Shown: in pieces, positions 47,891-56,615 of the stretch
Layout of the letters: every line of letters begins with the position of its first letter
How positions within the stretch are numbered: the first letter of the stretch is position 1
Assembly (NCBI RefSeq): GCF_014654365.1
Contig: NZ_BNAY01000004.1
Location: forward strand, 1 to 64,000
Origin: Amycolatopsis oliviviridis
GTDB taxonomy: Bacteria > Actinomycetota > Actinomycetes > Mycobacteriales > Pseudonocardiaceae
DNA length: 64,000 nt
Direction of reading: 5' to 3'
Translations under genes and position numbers: made by a program
The notes under the pieces: model-generated
What the model was told of the DNA's origin: nothing
What the model saw: only the letters and a program-made list of their open reading frames with translations
Databases searched by the model: none

Positions 47891-48598
47891 GTGGAAAACG
47901 AGGACCAGCCACGGATGCGCAGCGTGGTCAGCTATGTCAAACGCGGCGGCCGGATGACCGTCGGGCAGCAGCGAGCCTGGAACGATCTCTGGCCGTCGCT
48001 CGGCCGCACGGTCGGCGAGTTGCCCGAAGGCACGGTGGATTTCGACGACTGGTTCGGCAGGCAGGCCCCGGTCATGGTGGAGATCGGCTCGGGGATGGGC
48101 GAGACCACTTCCCAGCTCGCGGCCGCCGCGCCGGAACTCAACTACGTCGCGGTCGAGGTGTACGACCCGGGTCTCGGGCAGCTGATGCTGCGCGCGGAGA
48201 AGCTCGGGGTGGAGAACCTGCGGCTGGTGCACGGTGACGCCGTCGTCCTGCTCACCTCGCACGTCGAGCCGGGTTCGCTGGCCGGGGTCCGGCTGTTCTT
48301 CCCGGACCCGTGGCCGAAGAAGCGGCACCACAAGCGGCGGATCGTGCAGCCGGAGTTCGTCTCGCTGGTGGCGTCGCGACTCGCGCCGGGCGGGACCTTC
48401 CACATGGCGACCGACTGGGAGAACTACGCGGAGCAGATGATGGAGGTCTGCTCGGCCGAGCCGCTCCTGCGCAACCGGTACGCCGAAGAGCCGGGCGGCT
48501 GGGCGCCGCGTCCGGAGTGGCGCCCGATCACGAAGTTCGAGAACCGCGCCGACGTCGAAGGCCGGATCTCGCACGACCTGATCTTCGAACGCGTCTGA
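47891..48598 (+). CDS. trmB: tRNA (guanine-N7)-methyltransferase TrmB
   Basis: A 235-aa enzyme that puts m7G at position 46 of the variable loop of tRNA, using S-adenosylmethionine. The SAM loop is MVEIGSGMGETT, and the family's FFPDPWPKKRHHKRRIVQPEF motif is intact, as are the C-terminal TDWENYAEQM and HDLIFER marks. GTG 47891 gives the full N-terminus, and an ATG at 47915 is also possible. A strong hairpin terminator follows. Confidence 0.96.
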   Translation: MENEDQPRMRSVVSYVKRGGRMTVGQQRAWNDLWPSLGRTVGELPEGTVDFDDWFGRQAPVMVEIGSGMGETTSQLAAAAPELNYVAVEVYDPGLGQLMLRAEKLGVENLRLVHGDAVVLLTSHVEPGSLAGVRLFFPDPWPKKRHHKRRIVQPEFVSLVASRLAPGGTFHMATDWENYAEQMMEVCSAEPLLRNRYAEEPGGWAPRPEWRPITKFENRADVEGRISHDLIFERV

Positions 48599-48616
48599 GC
48601 TTTCTGTGAACGCCTG

Positions 48617-48657
48617 AAAGGGCCGGTCAGGACGTCCCCACGTCCTGACCGGCCCTT
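48617..48657. terminator. trmB terminator, related to the hairpin at 13291
   Basis: The arms 48617-48634 (AAAGGGCCGGTCAGGACG) and 48640-48657 are perfect 18-bp complements, with TTTCTTG after. Words (AAAGGGCCG, TCAGGA) match the 13291-13345 hairpin, so it may belong to the same repeat family. Confidence 0.85.
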
Positions 48658-48822
48658 TCTTGACACCCCCGTGCCTTGGGATGCCCCCTGCGCATCCCCG
48701 GTGCCCGTTCATCCATCCCCCGACAGAGGGATGACCGGGCACCCGGCTCGTGGATGGTTACCTCCGACTCCATCCACGAGACCTGCTCGCCCCGGCGCCA
48801 TGACGCCGTTCGGGCGAACCTT

Positions 48823-51072
48823 TTACTCGTCGGCCAACGGCTCCGACTGCACCCGCTTGAGGGCCGGGGTCGAGATGGATGCCCCGAGCATCGCCACCCC
48901 GATTCCCAGCACCACGGGCGCCAGCAGCCACGGGCTCAGCACGATCCCGTCCTTTTCGACCAGGCTGTAGAGCCCGATGCCGACTCCGACCCCGACCGCA
49001 CCCGCGCCGATGGTGGCCACCATCGCGGGCAGGGCCGCTTCCATCCGCAGCGCCCTCGCCAGCACCCGGACCGGTGTCCCGGCCGCGATGAGCGCCCCGA
49101 AGGTGCGGCGGCGGTCCATCACCGAACCGGCGGTCGCGACGGCCGCGCTGCAGCCGGCGAGCACCCCGGCGGCGATCAGGCCGATCACGGTGACCCGGCG
49201 CAGGTCGCCGAGTTCCTGCTGCTGGCCGATCAGGTGCAGGCCGCGGCTGCCGACCTCCTGGCCGGGGGCGGCCCCGACCAGCGCGGTTCGCACGACCTCG
49301 CCGTTCTGCGGCGTCGTCGGCACGATCACGTCGAACCTTTCCGGCGTGACCCCCGCGGGGACCAGGGCCGGGTCGATGACGATCGTGCCGTAGGTGTCCT
49401 CGTCACTGGACGGGAAGAGGTGCACCGGCGCCGTCGGATTCAGCGGCGTACCGGACTTGTCGTAGTCGTTCGTCACGCTGTAGGCCGCCGGGTCGAGGCT
49501 GGTCCGGCTGTAGATCGCGGGACCGGGCTGGCAGGAGCCGCCGATGTTCACCCGGAGCAGCTTCGCGGCGTCCTCGCAGGTCATCACGAAGGCGCGGCTC
49601 AGCGACTGGGAGCGGGTCCCCGCCTCGCCGGTGGACAGGTAGACCTGGCCGACCGGGACGGCCTTGTCGGCGATCCCGTTGCGGGCGAGGGACGCGTTGG
49701 TGTCGTCGGCGATCCGCTGTGCCTGGGTCGCGTCGGATTCGGCGTAGAGGACGTTGTCCTTGAAGGTCCGTCCGCCACCCGCCATCGACTCGAACGAGGG
49801 CAGCAGCGTGAGCGCCATCGAGCCGGTGAACACCGCGAGCACGACACCCGCCGTGGCGCGGTACGCGCTCTTCGGGTCGTCGCGGAGCCTGCGCCCGGCG
49901 AGCAGCGACGCGGGTTTGCGCCAGATCCGGACGAACGTGCCGCCGACCGCCGAGGTGACCCACGGTCCGATGATCGCGGCCGACCCGACCAGCAGGAACA
50001 ACCCGAGCATCACCATCGGCAGGCTGGCGTTGTCCTGGGTGACCGCGAAGAGGAAGAAGGCACCGGCCACGGGGACCGCGAGCAGCCGCCACCAGTGCAG
50101 CGGCTTGCGAGCGTGGGCCGACGCCGCGAACAACGGCGTCTTCAGCACGCGGCGGATACCGAGGACGCCGGCGAAGACGACCAGCAGCGGGATCGCGATG
50201 GCGACCGCGATGGTCGAGCCGAGCGAAAGGCTGAAGTCCGACGCGAGCCAGGTTCCGCCGCCCCACGGGACGAACGTCGAGAGGCCTTGGAGCGCCGGTG
50301 CCACGAGGATGCCCAGTAAGGCGCCGACCACCGCTGACAACGCCGTCTCGGCGGCGACGATCTTCGTCACCTGCCCCGGGGTCGCCCCGGCCAGCCGCAG
50401 CGCCGCCATCCGCAGCTCACGCCGGGCGGCGGTGAGCCTGGCCGAGGACGCGACGAGCACCAGGCTCGGCACGAGCAGGACGATCACGCCGACCCAGGCG
50501 AGCAGTTCGAGCATCGGGTCGGGCTTCGCCTGCTTGTTGGGGAAGCCGTCCGCGGCGAGCGCCGTCTTCGGCATCGTCTCCGGGGTGTGGCCGACCACGG
50601 CGACCAGCTGTTCCGGATACATCAGCGAGTCGGGTCCGAGCGCGTCGACGAGTTTGCCGAACCGGTCCCCGAGCTGGGCCTGGGGCGCCGACTGGATCAG
50701 TTTCCCGAGTTCGGGGGAAACGATCGCCTCGCCGGGTCCGGGCAGCTTCGGGATGCCCGGCGGCAGGCTGAGGATCGGCGAGTTACCGGTCTGGGCGATG
50801 TCGACGCGGATGATCTCGCGGTCGCCCGAGTAGTCCTTGTTGGCCGCCATCAGCAGCGGCGCCGGACGCTGGCTCTCCCCGGACTGGGAGTAGTAGCTCC
50901 CGATGTCCTGCCAGATCGCGCGCTGTGAGCGGGCCTGCGTGGCACCCGGGAGGGAGGCCAGCAGGAGCACCAGACTGGTCGCGACGGCGACCCCGACCGC
51001 GGTGAGGATGGCCGACGTGCGGGTCCGGCGGTCGACCCGGAGCACCCGCATGGCCAGCTGGAAGCTGTTCAT
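48823..51072 (-). CDS. FtsX-like ABC permease
   Basis: A 749-aa MacB/FtsX-type permease: an N-terminal helix, a large extracytoplasmic part, then two groups of helices around about 250-430 (VLLVPSLVLVASSARLTAARRELRMAALRLAGATPGQVTKIV) and at the C-terminus (RTFGALIAAGTPVRVLARALRMEAALPAMVATIGAGAVGVGVGIGL). It is the membrane partner of the ATPase upstream, overlapping its end by 1 base. The long family member is typical of bacitracin-resistance or envelope-stress transporters. Confidence 0.9.
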   Translation of the reverse strand: MNSFQLAMRVLRVDRRTRTSAILTAVGVAVATSLVLLLASLPGATQARSQRAIWQDIGSYYSQSGESQRPAPLLMAANKDYSGDREIIRVDIAQTGNSPILSLPPGIPKLPGPGEAIVSPELGKLIQSAPQAQLGDRFGKLVDALGPDSLMYPEQLVAVVGHTPETMPKTALAADGFPNKQAKPDPMLELLAWVGVIVLLVPSLVLVASSARLTAARRELRMAALRLAGATPGQVTKIVAAETALSAVVGALLGILVAPALQGLSTFVPWGGGTWLASDFSLSLGSTIAVAIAIPLLVVFAGVLGIRRVLKTPLFAASAHARKPLHWWRLLAVPVAGAFFLFAVTQDNASLPMVMLGLFLLVGSAAIIGPWVTSAVGGTFVRIWRKPASLLAGRRLRDDPKSAYRATAGVVLAVFTGSMALTLLPSFESMAGGGRTFKDNVLYAESDATQAQRIADDTNASLARNGIADKAVPVGQVYLSTGEAGTRSQSLSRAFVMTCEDAAKLLRVNIGGSCQPGPAIYSRTSLDPAAYSVTNDYDKSGTPLNPTAPVHLFPSSDEDTYGTIVIDPALVPAGVTPERFDVIVPTTPQNGEVVRTALVGAAPGQEVGSRGLHLIGQQQELGDLRRVTVIGLIAAGVLAGCSAAVATAGSVMDRRRTFGALIAAGTPVRVLARALRMEAALPAMVATIGAGAVGVGVGIGLYSLVEKDGIVLSPWLLAPVVLGIGVAMLGASISTPALKRVQSEPLADE

Positions 51073-51767
51073 CAGGCGGCCAACCTCGTCGCGATCAGGC
51101 CGTCGCGGATGGAAACCGTGCGCGGCATGGCTTCGGCGAGTTCGCGGTCGTGGGTCACCACGATCACCGCGGCGCCGCTGTCGGCGGCCGCCGCGAGCAG
51201 CGCGTCCATGGTGGCGCGGCCGGTGCGGGTGTCGAGCGCGCCGGTCGGCTCGTCGGCGAAGATCACCTTCGGCCGGTGCGTCAGCGCCCGTGCGATCGCG
51301 ACGCGCTGCGCCTCACCGCCGGAAAGCTCACCGGGACGGCGCTTTTCCTTGCCCGCCAGGCCGAGCTTCCCCAGCCATTCGCGGCCGGCTTCGATGGATT
51401 CCTTGCGGCCCTTGCCACCCAGCAGGGACGGCAGCGCGACGTTCTCTTCGGCGCTCAGTTCGGCGACGAGCATCCCGGACTGGAACACGAAACCGAACTC
51501 GGTGCGGCGCAGTTCGCTGCGCTTGCGCTCGTTGAGCTGGTCGACCCGCTGCCCGGCCAGGAAGATCTGCCCGGCGTCGGCGCGGAGAATCCCGGCGAGC
51601 ACGTGCAGCAGGGAGGTCTTGCCCGAGCCGGAGGGCCCGACGATGGCGACCGCGTCACCCGCCTGGATGTCGATGTCGATCCCGGCCAGCGCGTGCTGCG
51701 TGCCGTACCGCTTCACGAGTCCACGTCCGGCGAGTACCGGCTGGCCTGTCCACTGTGGATCTACCAC
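51072..51767 (-). CDS. ABC ATPase, LolD/MacB type
   Basis: A 231-aa ATPase with Walker A GPSGSGKTS (44-52), signature LSGGEAQRVAIARAL and Walker B VIFADEPTGALD. The next gene is its permease, overlapping its last base. The two are divergent from a two-component system (51948-54367) that could control them, as in bacitracin-type sensory modules, although the kinase is not of the usual BceS kind. Confidence 0.92.
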   Translation of the reverse strand: MVDPQWTGQPVLAGRGLVKRYGTQHALAGIDIDIQAGDAVAIVGPSGSGKTSLLHVLAGILRADAGQIFLAGQRVDQLNERKRSELRRTEFGFVFQSGMLVAELSAEENVALPSLLGGKGRKESIEAGREWLGKLGLAGKEKRRPGELSGGEAQRVAIARALTHRPKVIFADEPTGALDTRTGRATMDALLAAAADSGAAVIVVTHDRELAEAMPRTVSIRDGLIATRLAA

Positions 51768-51947
51768 CGTGATTCTCCCTAGTCAGTCACTTGTGTTCCG
51801 CTTCGGGGAAGAGCTTCGCGGTGAACCACCTGTGTCCACTTCGGGCAGACGGCCAGTGCTGATCACACCCGCATCGGCCGATCGGCCGAGGAGGCTCGGG
51901 CCGGTCGGCCAAGGTGCGGACGGTGGCGGATCCTCTACCGTCACGGT

Positions 51948-53720
51948 GTGACAGCAGGTCCATCCCAGAACAAGTTCTACGCACGGGCGAGCGCGCTCGC
52001 GCGCCGCATCGGCATGCCCGCGGTGATCCTGCTGGCCGCGTTCGCTTTCGACCTGGCCTTCATCACCGACGCCGCGTTCGACGACGCCGGCCCCCGGTTC
52101 ATCGACCTCCTGCTGTTCCCCGGCATCTTCGGGATGGTGTTCTGCGCGCTCTGGGCGCAGAAACGGGCCGCTGTCGCCGCCGTCGCCGCCTCGGTCGTGC
52201 TGGTGGCCTACACGCTGGTCGTCCGGTACTTCAACATCCCGACCTATTCGAGCGTGCTCGCGAACCTGTCCATCACCGAAGTGGTGGCGGGGGTGGAGAT
52301 CCTGTTCTACGCCGCGCGCCGGACGCGGCCGGGTGTCGCGTTCGCGGTGATCTCCGGCTTGGTGCTGGCCACCCTGACCGCGGTGTCCGGCCGGTACATG
52401 GAAGGGCTGTCGGGCGGCACCATGGCGCAGGCGATGCTGTTCGGCGGCATCCTGCTGGGCGGCACGCTGGTCTTCGCGATCCCCGGGCGCGACCGCATGA
52501 CGAGTCCGAAGCGCTACGAGAAGCTGCAGAAGCTCAACAAGCTGGTGATGGGCCAGTGGCCGCTCATCGGCATGCTGAGCATCGCGCTCATCCTGGAATT
52601 CAGCTTCACCTACGCCAGCGGGGCGCACGGCCTGCCCATCCTGGTCTGCTCGATCATCGCCGCGGTCATCGCCGTCGCGGCGCCGCGGCGACCGGCCGAC
52701 GCGATGGTCGCGCTCACCGCGGTCCTGCTGCTCTCGGCGCTGGTGACGCCGTTCCTCCGGCTGCGCTACAACTACCCGACGCCCGGCGGAGTGCCGGGGA
52801 CGCAGGTCGTCGCGGGCATGGGCGCGATCGTCACGCTGGTCCGCGCGGTCGGGCTGGGCAAGGCCACGTCACGGCTCGCGGCGCTGACCGGGGTGGTGAT
52901 GGTCGCCTGCGTGCTCAACACCCAGCGGCCGAATCCGCGGCTCATGACCAACCCGGACGACATCGCGGGGTTCGCGATCGCGGGTCTGCTGCTGCTCGGT
53001 ATCTCGGTGGCGGTCGGCCTGGCGCTGCGGTCGCGGGATTCGGAGCGGACGCAGGTCATCCAGTCGGCGATCACCGACGCGCAGACGTCGGAGCGGATGG
53101 CGCTGGCGCGGGAGCTGCACGACGTCGTCGCCCACCACGTCACCGGGATCGTGGTGCAGGCGCAGGCGGCGAAGATGATGGGCGAGAAGAATCCGCAGGT
53201 CGCGGTCGAGGCGATGGGCCGGATCGAGGACGCCGGGGTGGAGGCGCTCGCGGCGATGCGGCGGCTCGTGCGGAGCATGCGCGGCGACGCCCCGGCCGGG
53301 AGCAGCGAGTTCAGCGAGCAGGCGACCACCGATCTCGCGGCGGATCTGCGGTCGCTGATCGAACGGTCGAACCACGGCGTGAAGACGTCGATGAAGCTCG
53401 AACTGCCGCCGAACGTGCCGCACGAGGTCGGGCGGTCGGCGTTGCGGCTGGTGCAGGAGTCGCTGACGAACATCGGCAAGCACGCGGCCGGGGCGAAGGA
53501 GGCGCTGGTGATCGCCGAGGTGACCGAGGCGGAACTGCACCTCCAGGTGACCGACGACGGACGCGAGCCCCAGCGTCGTCCGGCCGGTGGGTCGGGCGGC
53601 TACGGTCTGATCGGCATGCGCGAACGGGTCGCCCTGCTGCACGGCCGGCTCTCCGCCGGGCGGGCGCCGGGCGGCGGATGGCGCGTCGAAGCGTGGCTAC
53701 CACTTGAAGGAGAAGAGTGA
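51948..53720 (+). CDS. NarL-type sensor histidine kinase 2
   Basis: A 590-aa kinase. Ten or more hydrophobic segments (about 20-370) form a membrane sensor; the HisKA_3 motif MALARELHDVVAHHVTGIVVQ has the phosphorylated His at 391; the HATPase domain has LTNIGKHAAG and GSGGYGLIGMRERVALLHG. GTG 51948 follows a -10-like TACCGT closely, so the message may be leaderless. It overlaps its response regulator by 4 bases. The ABC ATPase/FtsX pair is divergent and may be its target. Confidence 0.92.
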   Translation: MTAGPSQNKFYARASALARRIGMPAVILLAAFAFDLAFITDAAFDDAGPRFIDLLLFPGIFGMVFCALWAQKRAAVAAVAASVVLVAYTLVVRYFNIPTYSSVLANLSITEVVAGVEILFYAARRTRPGVAFAVISGLVLATLTAVSGRYMEGLSGGTMAQAMLFGGILLGGTLVFAIPGRDRMTSPKRYEKLQKLNKLVMGQWPLIGMLSIALILEFSFTYASGAHGLPILVCSIIAAVIAVAAPRRPADAMVALTAVLLLSALVTPFLRLRYNYPTPGGVPGTQVVAGMGAIVTLVRAVGLGKATSRLAALTGVVMVACVLNTQRPNPRLMTNPDDIAGFAIAGLLLLGISVAVGLALRSRDSERTQVIQSAITDAQTSERMALARELHDVVAHHVTGIVVQAQAAKMMGEKNPQVAVEAMGRIEDAGVEALAAMRRLVRSMRGDAPAGSSEFSEQATTDLAADLRSLIERSNHGVKTSMKLELPPNVPHEVGRSALRLVQESLTNIGKHAAGAKEALVIAEVTEAELHLQVTDDGREPQRRPAGGSGGYGLIGMRERVALLHGRLSAGRAPGGGWRVEAWLPLEGEE

Positions 53721-54367
53721 TCCGGGTATTGATCGCCGACGACCAGGACATGGTGCGGATCGGCTTCCGGATGATCCTGGACGCGCAGGACGACATCGAG
53801 GTGGTCGCCGACGTGGCGGACGGCGTCTCGGCGGTCGCGAAGGCGCGCGAACTGCGGCCGGACGTCTGCCTGCTGGACATCCGCATGCCGGGGATCGACG
53901 GACTCGAGGTCACCAAGCAGCTGGCGGGCCCGGACGTGGCCGATCCGCTGAAAGTGGTGGTGGTCACGACGTTCGATCTGGACGAGTACGTGCACACCGC
54001 GCTGCGGAACGGCGCGAGCGGGTTCCTGCTGAAGGACGCGGGCCCGGCGCTGCTGATCGAAGCGGTGCGCGCGGCCGCGCGCGGGGACGCGCTGGTGTCG
54101 CCGCAGATCACCGTCCGGCTGCTGAAGCATTTCGACGGCGGCGCGGTGAAACGCGAGGTCGTCCCGCCTTCGGAGCCGCTGACCGCGCGGGAGCTGGACG
54201 TGGTCAAGGCGGCCGCGAAGGGGCTGACGAACACCGAGATCGGGGCCGAGCTGTTCCTTTCGCTGTCGACGGTGAAGACGCATCTGGCGTCGGTGCAGGG
54301 CAAGGTGGGTGCGCGGAACCGGGTGGAGATCGCGGCATGGGCGTGGCGTAGCGGGGTCGTCGACTGA
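53717..54367 (+). CDS. NarL/LuxR response regulator 2
   Basis: A 216-aa regulator. The receiver Asp54 is in DVCLLDIRMPGIDG, and the HTH is LTARELDVVKAAAKGLTNTEIGAELFLSLSTVKTHLASVQGKVGARNR. It is coupled to the kinase gene by a 4-base overlap. It ends 15 bases before the amidohydrolase gene, which might be part of the same operon. Confidence 0.93.
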   Translation: MIRVLIADDQDMVRIGFRMILDAQDDIEVVADVADGVSAVAKARELRPDVCLLDIRMPGIDGLEVTKQLAGPDVADPLKVVVVTTFDLDEYVHTALRNGASGFLLKDAGPALLIEAVRAAARGDALVSPQITVRLLKHFDGGAVKREVVPPSEPLTARELDVVKAAAKGLTNTEIGAELFLSLSTVKTHLASVQGKVGARNRVEIAAWAWRSGVVD

Positions 54368-54382
54368 AAGTAAGCTCCGGTC

Positions 54383-55690
54383 ATGCAACGCCGTTTCCAC
54401 GCTCCTGTCGTTCTGCCCGCCGACCCCGCTTGCTCGTTGCTGCGTGACGCCGTGGTCGACGTGGACGAGGCGGGCCGCGTCACCCATGTCGGTCCCGCGT
54501 CCGAGGCTCCCGAAACGTCCGCTCCCGTGACCCGGTTGAGCGGTCTTCTCCTGCCCGGTCTGGTCAACGCGCACGCGCACAGCCCGATGACGCTGCTGCG
54601 CGGGATGGGCGGCGACCTGCCGCTGCTGCGCTGGCTGACCGAGATCATCTGGCCCGCCGAGGCGAAGCTGAAGCCCGCCGACATCCGCACCGGCATGGTG
54701 CTGGGCTCGGTCGAAATGCTGCGGCACGGTGTCACGACCAGCGCGGAGATGTACTTCGAAGGCGAACAGCTCGCCGACGCGGTGCTCACCACCGGTGGCC
54801 GCGTGATCCTGGGCCCGCCGATCATGGAACTGCCGGGGATGGACTGGCGCGCGATGCTGAAGGGCGTCGAACGCTGGATCGACACCGACGGTCTCCGGTT
54901 CGGCCCCGGCGAGCGGATCGAGGTCGGCTACGGGCCGCACTCGGCGTACATGCTGAACGAAGAGGCGCTGCGCGCGACCGCGGAATCGGCGGCCGAACGC
55001 GGCGCGCTGGTGCAGATCCACGTGGCCGAGGCGGCACTCGAAGACGTCAAGCAGCGTGAAGAGCACGGTTCGGTGCCCGCGCTGCTGGAGAAGGTCGGGA
55101 TGCTGCGGGGCCGGACGCTGGCCGCGCACGCCATCCACCTGTCCGACGAGGACATCGCGCTGTTCGCGGCGCGCGGGGTCGGGATGGCGCACTGCCCCGG
55201 CTCGAACGCGAAGCTCGCTTCGGGCATCGCGCGGGTCACTGAGCTGCGGAAGGCGGGCGTCGCCATCGGGCTCGGCACGGACGGCCCGGCGTCGAACGAC
55301 GACATCGACCTGTGGGAAGAGCTGCAGCTCTCGGCGATGTTCGCGCGGCTCGCGACCGGCGACTCGACCGTGCTGACCGCGGCCGACGCCTTCCTGCTCG
55401 GCACCCGCGGCGGCGCCGACGCGCTGGGCCGGACCGACATCGGCGCGCTGGAACCCGGCCGGTGGGCGGACATGGTGCACGTCGACCTCGACGACCCGGC
55501 CTTCGCCGCCGGCCTCGACGTCCCGGACGAGCAACTGCTCTCGAACCTGGTGTGGGCCGCCGGCTCGCGCCGCGTGCGCGACGTGTGGGTGGCGGGCGAA
55601 CAGGTCGTCGGTGACGGCGAATCCCTGCGAGTCGACCGCGCGAAAGTGCAGGCCGAGGTCGCCGACACCTCCGCACGCCTGCGCTCTTAA
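54383..55690 (+). CDS. TRZ/ATZ-type amidohydrolase
   Basis: A 435-aa metal-dependent hydrolase of the chlorohydrolase/MtaD kind. Metal ligands are in LVNAHAHSP (HxH), VQIHVAEA, AHAIHLSD and the Asp in LGTDGPASNDDIDLWEE. Family members deaminate S-adenosylhomocysteine, methylthioadenosine or guanine, or act on triazines; which reaction occurs here is unknown. It is read from or just after response regulator 2. The active site looks complete. Confidence 0.88.
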   Translation: MQRRFHAPVVLPADPACSLLRDAVVDVDEAGRVTHVGPASEAPETSAPVTRLSGLLLPGLVNAHAHSPMTLLRGMGGDLPLLRWLTEIIWPAEAKLKPADIRTGMVLGSVEMLRHGVTTSAEMYFEGEQLADAVLTTGGRVILGPPIMELPGMDWRAMLKGVERWIDTDGLRFGPGERIEVGYGPHSAYMLNEEALRATAESAAERGALVQIHVAEAALEDVKQREEHGSVPALLEKVGMLRGRTLAAHAIHLSDEDIALFAARGVGMAHCPGSNAKLASGIARVTELRKAGVAIGLGTDGPASNDDIDLWEELQLSAMFARLATGDSTVLTAADAFLLGTRGGADALGRTDIGALEPGRWADMVHVDLDDPAFAAGLDVPDEQLLSNLVWAAGSRRVRDVWVAGEQVVGDGESLRVDRAKVQAEVADTSARLRS

Positions 55691-55702
55691 CTCACCTACG
55701 CA

Positions 55703-55824
55703 AGCCCCCCGCCCATCCCAGGGGGCGGCCCCGAGGCCAGTCTATCGGGGGTTGGGGGCGGGTCCCGGGGGAAAGCGCTGGTGGGGGCGGGGTTGTGCAC
55801 AACGGTGAGGGGCTGTGGACAACT
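55703..55824 (+). repeat. G-rich repeated element with DnaA-box-like pair, copy C
   Basis: This block repeats copies A and B in order: CCCCCCGCCCATCCC, CCAGTCTATCGGGG, GAAAGCGC, GGTTGTGCACAACGG, then TGTGGACAA (55814-55822). The first 9-mer is changed to TTGTGCACA (55793-55801). It sits between the convergent amidohydrolase and SDR genes and is followed by a hairpin at 55845-55897. Confidence 0.75.
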
Positions 55825-55844
55825 GGCGTCCCGAAGGTGTCAGT

Positions 55845-55897
55845 GCCCCCAATGTGGCATTGGGGACGTTGAGTGTCCCCAATGCCACATTGGGGGC
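55845..55897. repeat. perfect hairpin after G-rich element C
   Basis: The arms 55845-55867 and 55875-55897 are perfect 23-bp complements around a 7-base loop. Each arm contains its own smaller palindrome, CCCCAATG-TGG-CATTGGGG. It lies 23 bases before the end of the minus-strand SDR. Confidence 0.85.
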
Positions 55898-55919
55898 GTG
55901 CTGATCAAGACAGCGCGAG

Positions 55920-56606
55920 CTAGACCAGGCCGCGGGGGCGGAGGGTCACCTCGGTCGGGTGCGCATCGCCGGTCGCGGAGACGGCGGAGAGCACAGCGGA
56001 CGCGACGGACTCGGGGCGCAGGAAGCGTTCCGGTTCGTAGGCGCGGCCCTCGTCGGCGATGATCGCCTGCTGCATTTCGGTGTCCGTACGGCCGGGGTAG
56101 ATAGACGTCACCCGCAGCGTCGACTCCTCCTCCCGCAGCGCGTCGGCGAAGGCGCGGACCGCGAACTTGCTCGCCGCGTAGGGACCCCAGCCCGGACGCG
56201 CGTTCTGCCCGGCACCCGAGTTGATCACCACGACGTGCCCCTTCGCGGCGCGAAGCGCGGGCAGGAGCTGCCTGGTCAGCGTGACGACGCCGAGCACGTT
56301 GACCTCGAAGTTCGCCCGCCAGTCGGCGTCCGTGGTGGCCTCGATCGTGCCGAGCCGCGCGACGCCCGCCGAGTGCACCAGCACGTCCAGTTCGCCGAAT
56401 TCGGCGGTCGCCGCTTCCAGCGCCTCGGCATCGGTCAGGTCGACCGGCCACGCCCGGGCGCCGGGCAGCGTGCCCGCCAGTTCACCGAGCGCGTCGGCGT
56501 CGCGGCCGCCGAGCAGCAACCGGTGCGTGGGAGCGAGCGCGCGGGCGACCGCGGCGCCGATACCGCGGGTGGCGCCGGTGACGAGAGCGAGGGGAAGATC
56601 AGCCAT
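55920..56606 (-). CDS. short-chain dehydrogenase
   Basis: A 228-aa classical SDR with TGATRGIGAA (cofactor loop), HSAGVARLG, catalytic Ser in NSGAG and the Tyr-Lys pair in YAASKFAV. It ends GDAHPTEVTLRPRGLV. The next gene on this strand, AftB-like, lies 9 bases upstream, so the two may be cotranscribed. The substrate is unknown. Confidence 0.88.
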   Translation of the reverse strand: MADLPLALVTGATRGIGAAVARALAPTHRLLLGGRDADALGELAGTLPGARAWPVDLTDAEALEAATAEFGELDVLVHSAGVARLGTIEATTDADWRANFEVNVLGVVTLTRQLLPALRAAKGHVVVINSGAGQNARPGWGPYAASKFAVRAFADALREEESTLRVTSIYPGRTDTEMQQAIIADEGRAYEPERFLRPESVASAVLSAVSATGDAHPTEVTLRPRGLV

Positions 56607-56615
56607 GCCGCCACG

